Under the pieces are notes generated by a model that saw only the letters and a program-made list of their open reading frames with translations, had not been told where the DNA came from and ran no database searches. A DNA stretch of 64,000 nt, taken from NCBI RefSeq assembly GCF_018614195.1, contig NZ_JAGGOT010000023.1:1-64000 (forward strand), read 5' to 3'. The DNA is from Streptomyces sp. ISL-43 (GTDB taxonomy: Bacteria > Actinomycetota > Actinomycetes > Streptomycetales > Streptomycetaceae). The translations under genes were made by a program, and so were the position numbers. Shown here one piece after another: positions 1-7,384 of the stretch (position 1 is the stretch's first letter; every line of letters starts with the position of its first letter).

Positions 1-1
1 C

Positions 2-1225
2 TGTGCGGGCATGGACATCAGCAAGAAGGACGCGAAGGTGTGCGTGCGCACCCCCAGCACGCGGCGCCGGGGCACCTTCACCACCAGCACGACCACCTGG
101 GGTGCCACCACGAACGCGGTCCTGGAACTGCGCGAGCATCTGCTCGCCGCGGACGTCACGCTGGTGGTGATGGAAGCGACATCGGACTATTGGAAGCCGT
201 TCTACTACCTGCTGTCCGAGGGCTTGAACGTGATCCTGGTCAACGCCCGGCAGGCCAAGAACCTCCCCGACCGCAAGACCGACGTCTCCGACGCGGCCTG
301 GCTGGCCCAACTGGGCGCCCACGGACTGCTGCGGGCCTCCTTCGTGCCTCCCGAACCGGTCCGGGAACTACGCGACCTCACCCGGACCCGCACAACCGCC
401 ACCCGCCAGCGCGGCCAGGTCGTCCAGCGCCTGGAGAAGCTGCTGGAGGACACCGGCATCAAACTCTCCTCGGTGGCCTCCGACATCATGGGCGTCTCCG
501 GCCGGGCCATGCTGGAGGCCCTGATCGCCGGCGAGCACGTCCCACAGGTCCTGGCCGAGCTCGCCAAACGCAAGCTTCGCAACAAGATCCCCGAACTCAC
601 CGAGGCCCTCACCGGACGCTTCCGTGAACATCACGCCTTCCTGACCCGGCTCCACCTGGACCATTACGACCAGCTCACCGTCATGATCGACCAGCTCACA
701 GAGCGGATCGACGAGGCGATGGCGCCCTTTCGTCCCGCACTGGCCCTCCTCGACACCATCCCCGGAATCAACCGGGCCGTCGCCGAGGTGATCATCGCGG
801 AGACCGGAGGCGACATGAGCCGGTTCGACTCCGCCAAGCATCTCGCCTCCTGGGCCGGGGTCTGCCCCGGTCACCACGAGTCCGCCGGCCGCACCAAGAA
901 CACCAAAGTCCGCCCCGGCAACCCGTATCTCAAAGGCGCCCTCGGTCTGGCCGCCCTCGGTGCCGCCCGCACCAAGGACACCTATCTGTGGGCCCGCTAC
1001 AAACGCCTGACCGCCCGCCGCGGCCCCATGAGGGCACTGGTCGCCGTCGAACACTCAATCATCACCGCGATCTGGCACATGCTCACCGACCACAAGCCCT
1101 ACAACGACCTCGGCGGAACCTACTTCACCCAACGCGACCCCGAACGGGCCACCCGCCGCGCGATCACCCAGCTCAACCAGCTCGGCTACACCGTCACCCT
1201 CAACCCGATGGAAACCGCGGCCTGA
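2..1225 (+). CDS. IS110-family transposase (5' end outside window)
   Basis: This is a DEDD-type transposase of the IS110 family, which recombines DNA using a RuvC-like domain plus a serine-bearing C-terminal domain. The acidic residues are visible: D in MDISKKD, E in VMEATSDYW, and D/D in DRKTDVSDAAW. The C-terminal Transposase_20 region begins near LLDTIPGINRAVAEVI and contains SWAGVCPGHHESAG, with the candidate catalytic serine, then GNPYLKGAL. An ATG at 11 exists, but codons Cys-Ala-Gly precede it in frame up to the edge, and family members usually have a few residues before this motif, so the true start is probably outside. The gene ends intact with TGA. The left element end, where IS110 bridge RNAs usually lie, is not in view. 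Confidence 0.9.
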   Translation, partial: CAGMDISKKDAKVCVRTPSTRRRGTFTTSTTTWGATTNAVLELREHLLAADVTLVVMEATSDYWKPFYYLLSEGLNVILVNARQAKNLPDRKTDVSDAAWLAQLGAHGLLRASFVPPEPVRELRDLTRTRTTATRQRGQVVQRLEKLLEDTGIKLSSVASDIMGVSGRAMLEALIAGEHVPQVLAELAKRKLRNKIPELTEALTGRFREHHAFLTRLHLDHYDQLTVMIDQLTERIDEAMAPFRPALALLDTIPGINRAVAEVIIAETGGDMSRFDSAKHLASWAGVCPGHHESAGRTKNTKVRPGNPYLKGALGLAALGAARTKDTYLWARYKRLTARRGPMRALVAVEHSIITAIWHMLTDHKPYNDLGGTYFTQRDPERATRRAITQLNQLGYTVTLNPMETAA

Positions 1226-1312
1226 CCCCGAACCGGACACCCGGCAGCCACCAACGGCCACCGGGGACCCAGCCATGCCCACACCCACCCTGACCTGCTG
1301 CTATTTACGCGT

Positions 1313-1350
1313 CAGAAGGGGTTGGACTCTGGCGAGTCCGACCCCTTCTG
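1313..1350 (-). terminator. Hairpin terminator after first Uma2 gene
   Basis: CAGAAGGGGTTGGACTC pairs with GAGTCCGACCCCTTCTG across a TGGC loop: a 17-bp stem with one G-T wobble. It lies 28 nt beyond the stop codon of the minus-strand Uma2 gene. A near copy sits at 2006-2039. Confidence 0.7.
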
Positions 1351-1378
1351 CCTTCCCTGCTGACTTGGTGCTGACTTT

Positions 1379-1960
1379 TCAGCTGCTTCGTGGCGGTGTG
1401 AGTTTGTCGAGGTCAAGGCTGATCTCGAAGGGCACCGGACGTTGGAGGGTGCCCCGGAAGATGCCGGCGGGCGCGTAGACGCCGGTCGGTTCGTCGAGCT
1501 CGTAGACGTGCACGACGGGTGCCCCGCCCTCGTCCTCGATGCACCAGTAGTGTGCAATGCCGGCCTCTGCGTACTTGCGAAGTTTTACTGTGCGATCGCG
1601 GTGGGCGGACTCGGGGGATACGGCCTCCACGACGAGCTTTACGTCCTCCGGGGCGTACCAGGTGCGGTCGGGGTCATAGGGCAGGTCCGTCAGCAAAAGG
1701 TCCGGCTCGGGGCGGTTGCGGGCATCGAGGCGGATCGTCATCTCCCGCTCGACCTCGAAGCCGGTCGGCGCCTGCGCCATGAGCGTGGTGGTCAGGGCGG
1801 TGACGAGGCGGCCGTGCCAGGACCGCTGTGGCGACATCATGAAGACGAGGGCTCCGTCGATGAGCTCGGTGTGGCGGGGTGCCTCGGGGAGGCGGTCCAG
1901 GTCCTCCGCGAACCAGCCTTCCGCGCGCGGCGGGCGCATCCAGTCGGGCAGTGCGGTCAT
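1379..1960 (-). CDS. Uma2-family putative endonuclease (copy 1)
   Basis: This 193-residue protein belongs to the Uma2 (DUF820) family, a restriction-endonuclease-like fold of unknown physiological role that is abundant in streptomycetes and cyanobacteria. Family landmarks are ELIDGALVFMMSP near residues 33-45, RPEPDLLL (the acidic PD position) and KLVVEAVSPESAHRDR followed by KLRKYAEAGIAHYWCIE. The start ATG is at 1958-1960. It is a close paralogue of the gene at 3538-4119: residues 1-46 are identical and the C-terminal 80 residues nearly so, while the middle diverges. Substrate and partner are unknown. Confidence 0.88.
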   Translation of the reverse strand: MTALPDWMRPPRAEGWFAEDLDRLPEAPRHTELIDGALVFMMSPQRSWHGRLVTALTTTLMAQAPTGFEVEREMTIRLDARNRPEPDLLLTDLPYDPDRTWYAPEDVKLVVEAVSPESAHRDRTVKLRKYAEAGIAHYWCIEDEGGAPVVHVYELDEPTGVYAPAGIFRGTLQRPVPFEISLDLDKLTPPRSS

Positions 1961-2005
1961 GGCTTCACGGTAGCGGCTACGGCCGCGTCGCGTGGGTACA
2001 GGTCA

Positions 2006-2039
2006 GAAGGGGTCGGACTCTGTCGAGTTCGACCCCTTC
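2006..2039 (-). terminator. Hairpin terminator after ABM-like gene
   Basis: GAAGGGGTCGGACTC pairs with GAGTTCGACCCCTTC across TGTC, directly after the stop at 2057 of the minus-strand gene. Stem and flanks strongly resemble the hairpin at 1313-1350. Confidence 0.65.
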
Positions 2040-2056
2040 CGCATTCCCGTGCCGAC

Positions 2057-2671
2057 TCAGGCGTGGGGGACCGCCGTGGCGAGGACCACCTCGAATTCCT
2101 CGAGGCTGCGGGTGGCCACGCGGGCCTTGGCCGTGACCTCTCCGCGGACCGCCGCGACGGCGCCACGCGATGCCACAAGTGCGTCGCGGTCGGTGTAAAG
2201 CGCGCCGACAGCGGCTCTGCCCCGGTCGCGGTCGATGAGCAGGGAGATGCCGGCCAGTCCGGGGATCTTCTGGACCTTGGGTAGTGAGGTGTGGCGGAAC
2301 GTGTCCACCAGCAGGTCGATGTCGGTCGGCTCGACGTCCATGCGGACCAGCCGGAACCCCGCGCCGGGCCCGAGGGCCTCTGCGCGCCGGGCGACCGCCG
2401 CTTCCCAGTTGTCGACCGTCATGGTCTGCGCGAAGGGCGCCATCAGCTCGGCCCGCCGCTTGCTCAGGTTCTCGTAGCTGGCCTGCCGGGAGGCTTCGTC
2501 CTCCCACCACGATCCCACCAGGAGCTTGCCGAGCTCGCGGTCGGCGAACAGCCCCATCCCGCGAAAACCCGGCTGCGCCGACAGCAGCTCGCGCCCCTCG
2601 GTTCGGAGCGCCTCGGCAACCCCGTCGAGCTTGGCTGGATCACCCGTTGCATAGATGCTGCGAACGTACAT
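2057..2671 (-). CDS. ABM-like dimeric alpha-beta barrel protein
   Basis: This 204-residue protein appears to be two fused copies of an antibiotic-biosynthesis-monooxygenase (ABM) / ferredoxin-like barrel. Repeat 1 (about residues 1-95) has VRSIYATGDPAKLD, QPGFRGMGLFADRELGKLLVGSWWEDEAS and a tail with SKRRAELMAPFA. Repeat 2 (about 105-200) has LVRMDVEPTDIDLLVDTF, IPGLAGISLLIDRDRGRAAVGALY and TRSLEEFEVV. Such proteins act as cofactor-free oxygenases or stress-associated binding proteins; the substrate cannot be read from sequence. No signal peptide is seen, so it should be cytosolic. It is monocistronic, ended by the hairpin at 2006-2039. Confidence 0.75.
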   Translation of the reverse strand: MYVRSIYATGDPAKLDGVAEALRTEGRELLSAQPGFRGMGLFADRELGKLLVGSWWEDEASRQASYENLSKRRAELMAPFAQTMTVDNWEAAVARRAEALGPGAGFRLVRMDVEPTDIDLLVDTFRHTSLPKVQKIPGLAGISLLIDRDRGRAAVGALYTDRDALVASRGAVAAVRGEVTAKARVATRSLEEFEVVLATAVPHA

Positions 2672-2862
2672 AGCGCCCTTTCCTGCCTTCCGGTGGCCCC
2701 TTGCGGGCTCGTGTTCCCCACTTCATGCGATGGCCGGGGCGGATGGGGGGCAACGTGGCAGGGGCATTCAGGTGAAGAGGCGGGCCGTCGCTGGGCGCTC
2801 GTGGCTTCCTGTGGAGCCACTGGGCGACGAGTCGGAATCTTCGTGAGACGGTCTCTGTGACG

Positions 2863-2940
2863 GTGCTGATTCTGTGCTGACTTGGAGCGGTGGGGAGCGC
2901 GTTTCCGCAGGTGGGAGCGCTGTTGTGAACATTCCGCTTC
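2863..2940. repeat. 78-bp intergenic repeat, copy A
   Basis: This stretch begins GTGCTGATTCTGTGCTGACT and contains TTCCGCAGGTGGGAGCG. It aligns end to end with 4783-4860. The rest of the roughly 400-nt gap between 2671 and 3082 shows only the terminator at 2965-2998 and no credible gene. Confidence 0.75.
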
Positions 2941-2964
2941 AACATCTGACGATCCATCAAGAAA

Positions 2965-2998
2965 TGTGCCCGGCCCGCTTGTTGATGGGTCGGGCACA
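2965..2998 (-). terminator. Terminator of PIN toxin gene
   Basis: TGTGCCCGGCCC and GGGTCGGGCACA form a 12-bp stem with one G-T wobble around a 10-nt loop, downstream of the minus-strand PIN gene that stops at 3082. Confidence 0.65.
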
Positions 2999-3081
2999 GG
3001 AGTCTGTCCGCGTGGAGTCCTCGTCCCGCGAAGCGCTGAGGCGGTGGTGACGGGTCTGGTCGGTACGACTGTGGCCGGCGT

Positions 3082-3474
3082 TCAGACCTTGACGACCTCT
3101 ACGGCGGGGCCGCACAGGAGCGTCAGGTCCTCGGGATCGGAGGTCAGGACGGTGACCGGCTGGGGCGCGGTGCGGGCGATGACGGCGACGGCGGCGGCGA
3201 TGGCGTACTTGTGGCCGTGGAGACGGTGGGTACGCAGGAGGACCGCGGCCTGGTCGGTGATCTCCTTGGTGACGTCGTGAACGTCGACGCGGGAGAGAAT
3301 CCACTTGATGCGGGCGGGGTGGCTGCGCTCGCAGTCGGCCTCGAGGGTGGTCATGGCGCTTGTGGCCACGCGGACGCCCTCCTCTGATGCCGCTTGGACC
3401 AGGGCCACGACGGCGCGGTCCTTGCGGTAGAGCTTCGAGAGGCCTGCGCTGTCGAGCAGTAGGGTGCCAGGCAT
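3082..3474 (-). CDS. PIN-domain (VapC-like) toxin
   Basis: This 130-residue protein has a PIN fold, the RNase fold of VapC toxins. The first acidic residue is in LLLDSAGLSKLY (D8); an E follows in TSAMTTLEADCER; the C-terminal half has the helical HKYAIAAAVAVIA segment and the acidic VLTSDPEDLTLLC end. The order D...E...D...D matches an Mg-dependent ribonuclease active site. The start ATG overlaps the TGA of a tiny upstream ORF (TGATG), the translational coupling expected for an antitoxin-toxin pair, but only about 15 codons of that partner remain. The toxin may therefore be unpaired. Confidence 0.82.
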   Translation of the reverse strand: MPGTLLLDSAGLSKLYRKDRAVVALVQAASEEGVRVATSAMTTLEADCERSHPARIKWILSRVDVHDVTKEITDQAAVLLRTHRLHGHKYAIAAAVAVIARTAPQPVTVLTSDPEDLTLLCGPAVEVVKV

Positions 3475-3521
3475 CAGGCGGCGGCCCCGCCGACCTGTCG
3501 GTGGTCATGGCTACTGCTCAT
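3474..3521 (-). pseudogene. Probable 3' remnant of PIN antitoxin
   Basis: A 15-codon ORF, ending QVGGAAA-stop, overlaps the PIN start by TGATG. The frame continues upstream without a start belonging to a recognisable DNA-binding antitoxin; instead the Uma2 copy 2 gene ends 16 nt away at 3538. The inferred reading is that the duplicated Uma2 segment replaced most of the antitoxin. It could instead be a leader peptide for coupling. Confidence 0.35.
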
Positions 3522-3537
3522 GGTGCCGATGACTTTT

Positions 3538-4119
3538 TCAGCTGCTTCGGGGCGGCGTGAGCTTGTCGAGGTCCAAGCTGATCTCGAAGGGCACCGGGCG
3601 CTGGAGGGCGCCCCGGAAGATACCGGCGGGCGCGTAGGTGCCGGTCGGTACGTCGAGCTCGTAGACGTGCACGACCGGCGCCCCGTCCTCGTCCTCGATG
3701 CACCAGTAGTGCGGGATGCCGGCCTCCGCGTACTTGCGAAGTTTCACGGTCCGGTCGCGGTGGGCGGACTCAGGGGAGACGACCTCGATGACGAGCTGGA
3801 CGTCCTCCGGTGCGAACCAGGTGCGGTCAGCGTCGAACTCGGCCGTCGTCACCAGCAGGTCCGGCTCGGGGCGGTTGCGCGGGTCGAGCTTGATCGTCAT
3901 CTCGCGGCCGACTCTGGTGTCGGCGGGGACCTGCTCCATGAGTGCGACTGTCAGCATGGTGACGAGGTGGCCGTGCCACCAGCGCTGGGGCGACATCATG
4001 AAGACGAGGGCTCCGTCGATCAGCTCGGTGTGGCGCGGCGCTTCCGGGAGGCGGTCCAGGTCCTCCGCGAACCAGCCTTCCGCGCGCGGCGGGCGCATCC
4101 AGTCGGGCAGTGCGGTCAT
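3538..4119 (-). CDS. Uma2-family putative endonuclease (copy 2)
   Basis: This is the second Uma2 (DUF820) gene, also 193 residues. It has the same landmarks: ELIDGALVFMMSP, RPEPDLLV, QLVIEVVSPESAHRDR and KLRKYAEAGIPHYWCIE. The N-terminal 46 residues and the last approximately 20 match copy 1 exactly. The sequence around the stop codon (GACTTTTTCAGCTGCTTCG) is also shared, while flanks beyond are unrelated, so the duplicated unit is essentially the gene itself. Nuclease activity is inferred from fold family only. Confidence 0.88.
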   Translation of the reverse strand: MTALPDWMRPPRAEGWFAEDLDRLPEAPRHTELIDGALVFMMSPQRWWHGHLVTMLTVALMEQVPADTRVGREMTIKLDPRNRPEPDLLVTTAEFDADRTWFAPEDVQLVIEVVSPESAHRDRTVKLRKYAEAGIPHYWCIEDEDGAPVVHVYELDVPTGTYAPAGIFRGALQRPVPFEISLDLDKLTPPRSS

Positions 4120-4183
4120 GAGCCAACCCTAGCGATTGCGGCCGTCAAGAGGGCGCGTTGTGCCGCTGATCCATAATCGGCGC

Positions 4184-4789
4184 ATGGATGTCGCCGGGAT
4201 ACTCGAGGCCGCCTCGCTGCTGGTGCCCGAAGGGGTGGCCACCGACAACGACATCACCGTTTCCGATGTCTGGGACTACCTCGCGCACGACGAGTGGGAA
4301 GTGGCGCTCGACCTGCTCCAGGAGCTGGGTCGCGGATGGACCGCGCCGACGGGTTTCTGGGAGGAGCTGGAGCTCGCGGCCGGAATACCGGGGCTCGAAC
4401 GGAGCCGGGAATGGTGCTCGTGGCGGGGTGCTGAGGTGCGCGTGGGTGTCATCCGGGCCGAACTGGCCCTCTGCCCGGCCGGTGAGACGTTCCGGCGTAC
4501 GCCGATTCCCGGAGCCGGGGTGCTACGGCCGATGTGGGACATCGGCAACCGGACGGACGACGGAGCGCGTGAACTGGACATCGCCCGGCTGTGGGTCGAG
4601 TTCGCTGGTGACCTCGCACCCGGCGCTCGGGCTCCGGTGCGGCTCCTGCCCCTGACCGCGGCGCGGTGGAGGCATCTCGGCCCGGGCGACCGGATCACGT
4701 TGTACGAGACCGCGGTGGCGGGCGGGACGGCGATGATCTTGGAGGTCCAGCCTCCGTCGGCGTGCGAGGAGCGCGCGGCGACGTGCTGA
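4184..4789 (+). CDS. Unknown protein; helical domain plus EF-Tu-domain-3-like barrel
   Basis: This 201-residue protein is not named here. It is clearly homologous to the mobile-element cargo protein at 25204-25845, sharing SLLVPE-VAT-NDITV, DVW-YLAHDEWEVAL, FWE-L and LRPMWDIGNR. The N-terminal half (about 1-80) looks all-helical and reminds me of small polymorphic-toxin immunity proteins. The C-terminal half reads like translation-factor beta-barrel domain 3: LRPMWDIG, then LAPGARAPVRLLPL, then LGPGDRITLYETAVAGGTAMILEV. That domain resemblance is inference from pattern, not a search. The ATG at 4184 is chosen over an upstream one at 4136 because homology begins at DVAGILEAASLL. It lies among toxin-antitoxin and nuclease genes. 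Confidence 0.7.
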   Translation: MDVAGILEAASLLVPEGVATDNDITVSDVWDYLAHDEWEVALDLLQELGRGWTAPTGFWEELELAAGIPGLERSREWCSWRGAEVRVGVIRAELALCPAGETFRRTPIPGAGVLRPMWDIGNRTDDGARELDIARLWVEFAGDLAPGARAPVRLLPLTAARWRHLGPGDRITLYETAVAGGTAMILEVQPPSACEERAATC

Positions 4790-4860
4790 TCCTGTGCTGA
4801 CCTGGACGCCTCAAAGTCGCGTCTCCGCAGGTGGGAGCGTTGTCGTGCGCGTTCCGCTCC
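4783..4860. repeat. 78-bp intergenic repeat, copy B
   Basis: The repeat starts GTGCTGATCCTGTGCTGACC over the stop codon of the upstream gene and contains CTCCGCAGGTGGGAGCG. It matches copy A (2863-2940). Substitutions are not biased to any codon position, so it is probably not coding. Confidence 0.75.
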
Positions 4861-4955
4861 TCCGGGAGTCGGCCCCTTGTTGATTCCCGTGCCGGGATGG
4901 CGCTGGGGATGTCCGGCCGTCCATCAGTCATTCGGCCGGCCGGGAGGGCGCGAGG

Positions 4956-4979
4956 AGTGGTACGTTATCAGGTACCACT
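4956..4979 (+). promoter_or_regulatory. Palindromic operator of the Phd/YoeB-type module
   Basis: AGTGGTAC and GTACCACT form a perfect 8-bp inverted repeat around GTTATCAG, centred about 30 nt before the antitoxin start. YefM/Phd antitoxins autoregulate at GTAC-containing palindromes, so this is the likely operator. The ribosome site GAGGGAAGAGG follows at 4981-4991. Confidence 0.65.
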
Positions 4980-4998
4980 TGAGGGAAGAGGTCAGGTC

Positions 4999-5280
4999 AT
5001 GTCCATAACTGCGAGCGAAGCCCGCAAGGCTCTCTTTCCGTTGATCAAGAAGGTCAACGACGACCACGAGGCCATCGAGATCGTCTCCAAGCACGGCAAT
5101 GCCGTACTCGTCTCGGCCGAGGACTATGCGGCGCTGCGCGAAGGCTCCTACCTGCTGCGTTCTCCGGCGAACGCCCGCCGGCTGCTCAAGGCGTACGAGA
5201 ACGCCCTGGCCAACATCAACGTGTCGGAGCGCGAGCTGATCGATCCGGACTCGGCGGATGCTGGTGCGGGTGCCGCGTGA
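4999..5280 (+). CDS. Phd/YefM-family antitoxin
   Basis: This 93-residue antitoxin should neutralise the toxin encoded immediately downstream and repress the operon. The N-terminal DNA-binding and dimerisation core is typical: [20 protein letters not shown], then [43 protein letters not shown]. The last 30 residues are acidic and Ala/Gly-rich, as expected of the flexible toxin-wrapping tail. The ATG at 4999 is preceded by a purine-rich ribosome site and a palindromic operator. Its stop overlaps the toxin start (GTGA), coupling their translation. Confidence 0.92.
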   Translation: MSITASEARKALFPLIKKVNDDHEAIEIVSKHGNAVLVSAEDYAALREGSYLLRSPANARRLLKAYENALANINVSERELIDPDSADAGAGAA

Positions 5281-5531
5281 GGCTCGTCTTCGAGGATCAG
5301 GGCTGGGAGGACTACACGTCCTGGCTCAAGAAGGACCGCAAGACGCTCGCCCGGATCAACAAGCTCGTCGAGGACGTCAAGCGTGACCCGTTCTCGGGAA
5401 TCGGCAAGCCCGAGCCGCTGAAGTATCACCTGCCGGGCGCCTGGTCGCGGCGGATCGACGATGAGCACCGCCTCGTCTATCTGGTCACGGACAAGGAGAT
5501 CGTCATCCTCGCGGCCCGGTACCACTACTGA
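5277..5531 (+). CDS. YoeB/Txe-family toxin
   Basis: This 84-residue ribosome-dependent mRNA interferase is of the RelE-fold Txe/YoeB family. Landmarks are [65 protein letters not shown] and the C-terminal AARYHY. In YoeB the conserved E (KPEPL), R (WSRRI) and the C-terminal His-Tyr pair form the catalytic and substrate site, and all are present, so the toxin looks intact. It starts with GTG inside the antitoxin stop. Confidence 0.93.
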   Translation: MRLVFEDQGWEDYTSWLKKDRKTLARINKLVEDVKRDPFSGIGKPEPLKYHLPGAWSRRIDDEHRLVYLVTDKEIVILAARYHY

Positions 5532-5592
5532 CCGCTGAGCGTTCGGGGGCGGCGCTCCTATGCTGGTGGAAGGGGCGTGAAGGGAGTCGCCC

Positions 5593-7239
5593 GTGGGTGA
5601 GTGGAGCGGGGTCGCGCTCGGCCGGGCCAGGGAGGCCGTCTCCCAGGAGGCGTGGGGTGACGCCTATCGGGCCTTGGACGCCCTCGACCACGGCCGGCTG
5701 GACGCCGACGATTACGCCGCGCTCGCCGACGCCGCCTGGTGGACCAGCCGCATCGAGGAGTCCGTCGCCGCCCGGACGAAGGCGTACGCCGGCTATGCGG
5801 CCAGGGGCGACGCGCGGCAGGCCGGGTACAGCGCCTGGATGCTGTTCTACGAGCACCGGCTGGCCGGGCGTACCGCCTCGGCCGCCGGATGGCTGCACCG
5901 GGCCCGCGAGCAGCTCGGCGTCGAGCCGGAATGCGTCGAGCAGTGTTACATCGCCTGGGCCGACGCCGAGGAGGCGCAGGAGCGTGGGGACTTCGGTGCG
6001 GCGACGGACCACGCGCGCGGGATGGGAGAGATCGCGGAGCGCTGCGGCAGCGCCGATCTGCTCGCCCTGAGCAGGCTCGCCCGGGCGGGCGTACTGGTGG
6101 CCGGGGGCCGGGTCGCCGAAGGGCTCGAACTGCTCGACGAAGCGATCTGCGCGGCCACCGCGGGTGAGCTCAGCGCCTTCTTCACCGGCTGGACCTACTG
6201 CCTCGGCCTGATGAGGTGCATGGCCTGCGCCGACTTCGCGCGGGCCGCCGAATGGACCGACGCGGCCATGGCGTGGTGCGCCGCGATGCCGCAGGAGAAC
6301 AACTTCCGGGGACTGTGCCGCGTCCACCGGGTGGAGGTGCTGGAGCTGCGCGGCGGGTGGGCGCGGGCCGCCACCGAGGCCGTCCGGACCTGCGAGGAGC
6401 TGCTGCCGCAGGACGCGTCGATCGCGGCGGGCGCGGTGTACCTCGTGGGGGAGATCCAGCGCAGGCGCGGAGAGTTCGCGGCCGCCGAGACCTCCTATGC
6501 CCGGGCCCACGGGCTCGGCCTGGATCCGCAGCCGGGCCGCGCGCTGCTCCTGCTGGCCCAGGGCAGGGCCGCGGCCGCCGAGGCCGCGGTGGACGTCGCC
6601 CTGGCGTCCGGTACGGAGGGCCGAAGCGTCCTCGGCCGCGTACGGCTGCTCGCGGCTCAGACGGAGATCTCCCTCGCCCTGGGGCGGCTCGACCGGGCCG
6701 GGGCGGCGGCGGACGAGCTGACGGGCCTCGCGCAAGAGTGGCGGCGGCGCCGCCGGTCCGACCGCACCCCGGTGCACGCGGCCGCGGCCGCCGCGGCCGG
6801 GGCGGTCGCCTTCGCCCGGGGCGACCCCGGGCGGGCGCTGCCACTGCTGCACCGCGCGCTGGAACTCTGGCTGGAACTCGGGGTTCCGTACGAGGTCGCG
6901 CAGGTCCGCATGACCCTGGCCGCCGCGGAGCGGGTGGCCGGCGACGAGGAGAGCGCCCGGCTGGAGCTGCGGGCCGCCCACGCGGCGTTCGAGAAGCTGG
7001 GCGCGGTGCCCGACGCCCGCAGGGCGGCTGCTCTGCTCCGGCTGCCGGGGCAGCTCACCGCCCGGGAGGTCGACGTGCTGCGCCTGGTCGCGGCGGGGCG
7101 GAGCAACCGGGCCATCGCCGCCGAGCTCACCATCAGCGAGCACACCGTGGGCCGCCATCTCAACAACATCTTCGCCAAGATCGACGTGTCGTCCCGGGCC
7201 GCCGCCACCGCGTACGCGTACACCCACGGACTGATGTGA
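5593..7239 (+). CDS. LuxR-family regulator with TPR-like sensor region
   Basis: This 548-residue regulator has a C-terminal LuxR/GerE helix-turn-helix (about 485-545): LTAREVDVLRLVAAGRSNRAIAAELTISEHTVGRHLNNIFAKI. Residues 1-470 are Ala-rich helical repeats with no Walker motif, so it resembles the C-terminal part of LAL/MalT regulators without the ATPase. Repeats such as GDFGAATDHARGM, GEFAAAETSYARAHGLG and GDPGRALPLLHRALELW look like TPRs. It starts GTG at 5593 after AAGGGAG. The gene lies directly upstream of the FAD-oxidase remnant, an arrangement in which the regulator usually controls the oxidase; here that target is broken. Confidence 0.88.
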   Translation: MGEWSGVALGRAREAVSQEAWGDAYRALDALDHGRLDADDYAALADAAWWTSRIEESVAARTKAYAGYAARGDARQAGYSAWMLFYEHRLAGRTASAAGWLHRAREQLGVEPECVEQCYIAWADAEEAQERGDFGAATDHARGMGEIAERCGSADLLALSRLARAGVLVAGGRVAEGLELLDEAICAATAGELSAFFTGWTYCLGLMRCMACADFARAAEWTDAAMAWCAAMPQENNFRGLCRVHRVEVLELRGGWARAATEAVRTCEELLPQDASIAAGAVYLVGEIQRRRGEFAAAETSYARAHGLGLDPQPGRALLLLAQGRAAAAEAAVDVALASGTEGRSVLGRVRLLAAQTEISLALGRLDRAGAAADELTGLAQEWRRRRRSDRTPVHAAAAAAAGAVAFARGDPGRALPLLHRALELWLELGVPYEVAQVRMTLAAAERVAGDEESARLELRAAHAAFEKLGAVPDARRAAALLRLPGQLTAREVDVLRLVAAGRSNRAIAAELTISEHTVGRHLNNIFAKIDVSSRAAATAYAYTHGLM

Positions 7240-7268
7240 GGGGAGGGGCGGACGGGCCGGCCGGAGGG

Positions 7269-7292
7269 CGGATGGGCTGTTCGGCCCATCCG
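7269..7292 (+). terminator. Terminator after LuxR gene
   Basis: CGGATGGGC and GCCCATCCG form a perfect 9-bp stem with a TGTTCG loop, 30 nt beyond the LuxR stop. Confidence 0.65.
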
Positions 7293-7384
7293 GGATTCGG
7301 CGAAATGGGTTCTTTCGGCGATGAGGGTCCACCTTGCCTCCGCCTACAAAGGGATGGAGACCCGCAGGGAAGGCGGTGGGAGCC

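Noticed and set aside
4187..4789. Reading the 4184-4789 protein as an antitoxin of the neighbouring toxins
   Set aside because: It is on the opposite strand from the PIN toxin and separate from the Phd/YoeB operon, and has no antitoxin DNA-binding motif.
2640..4931. Short minus-strand frames sharing NAPTCG-type peptides across the two 78-bp repeats
   Set aside because: Differences between copies change amino acids as often as third positions, so the likeness is of DNA, not protein.
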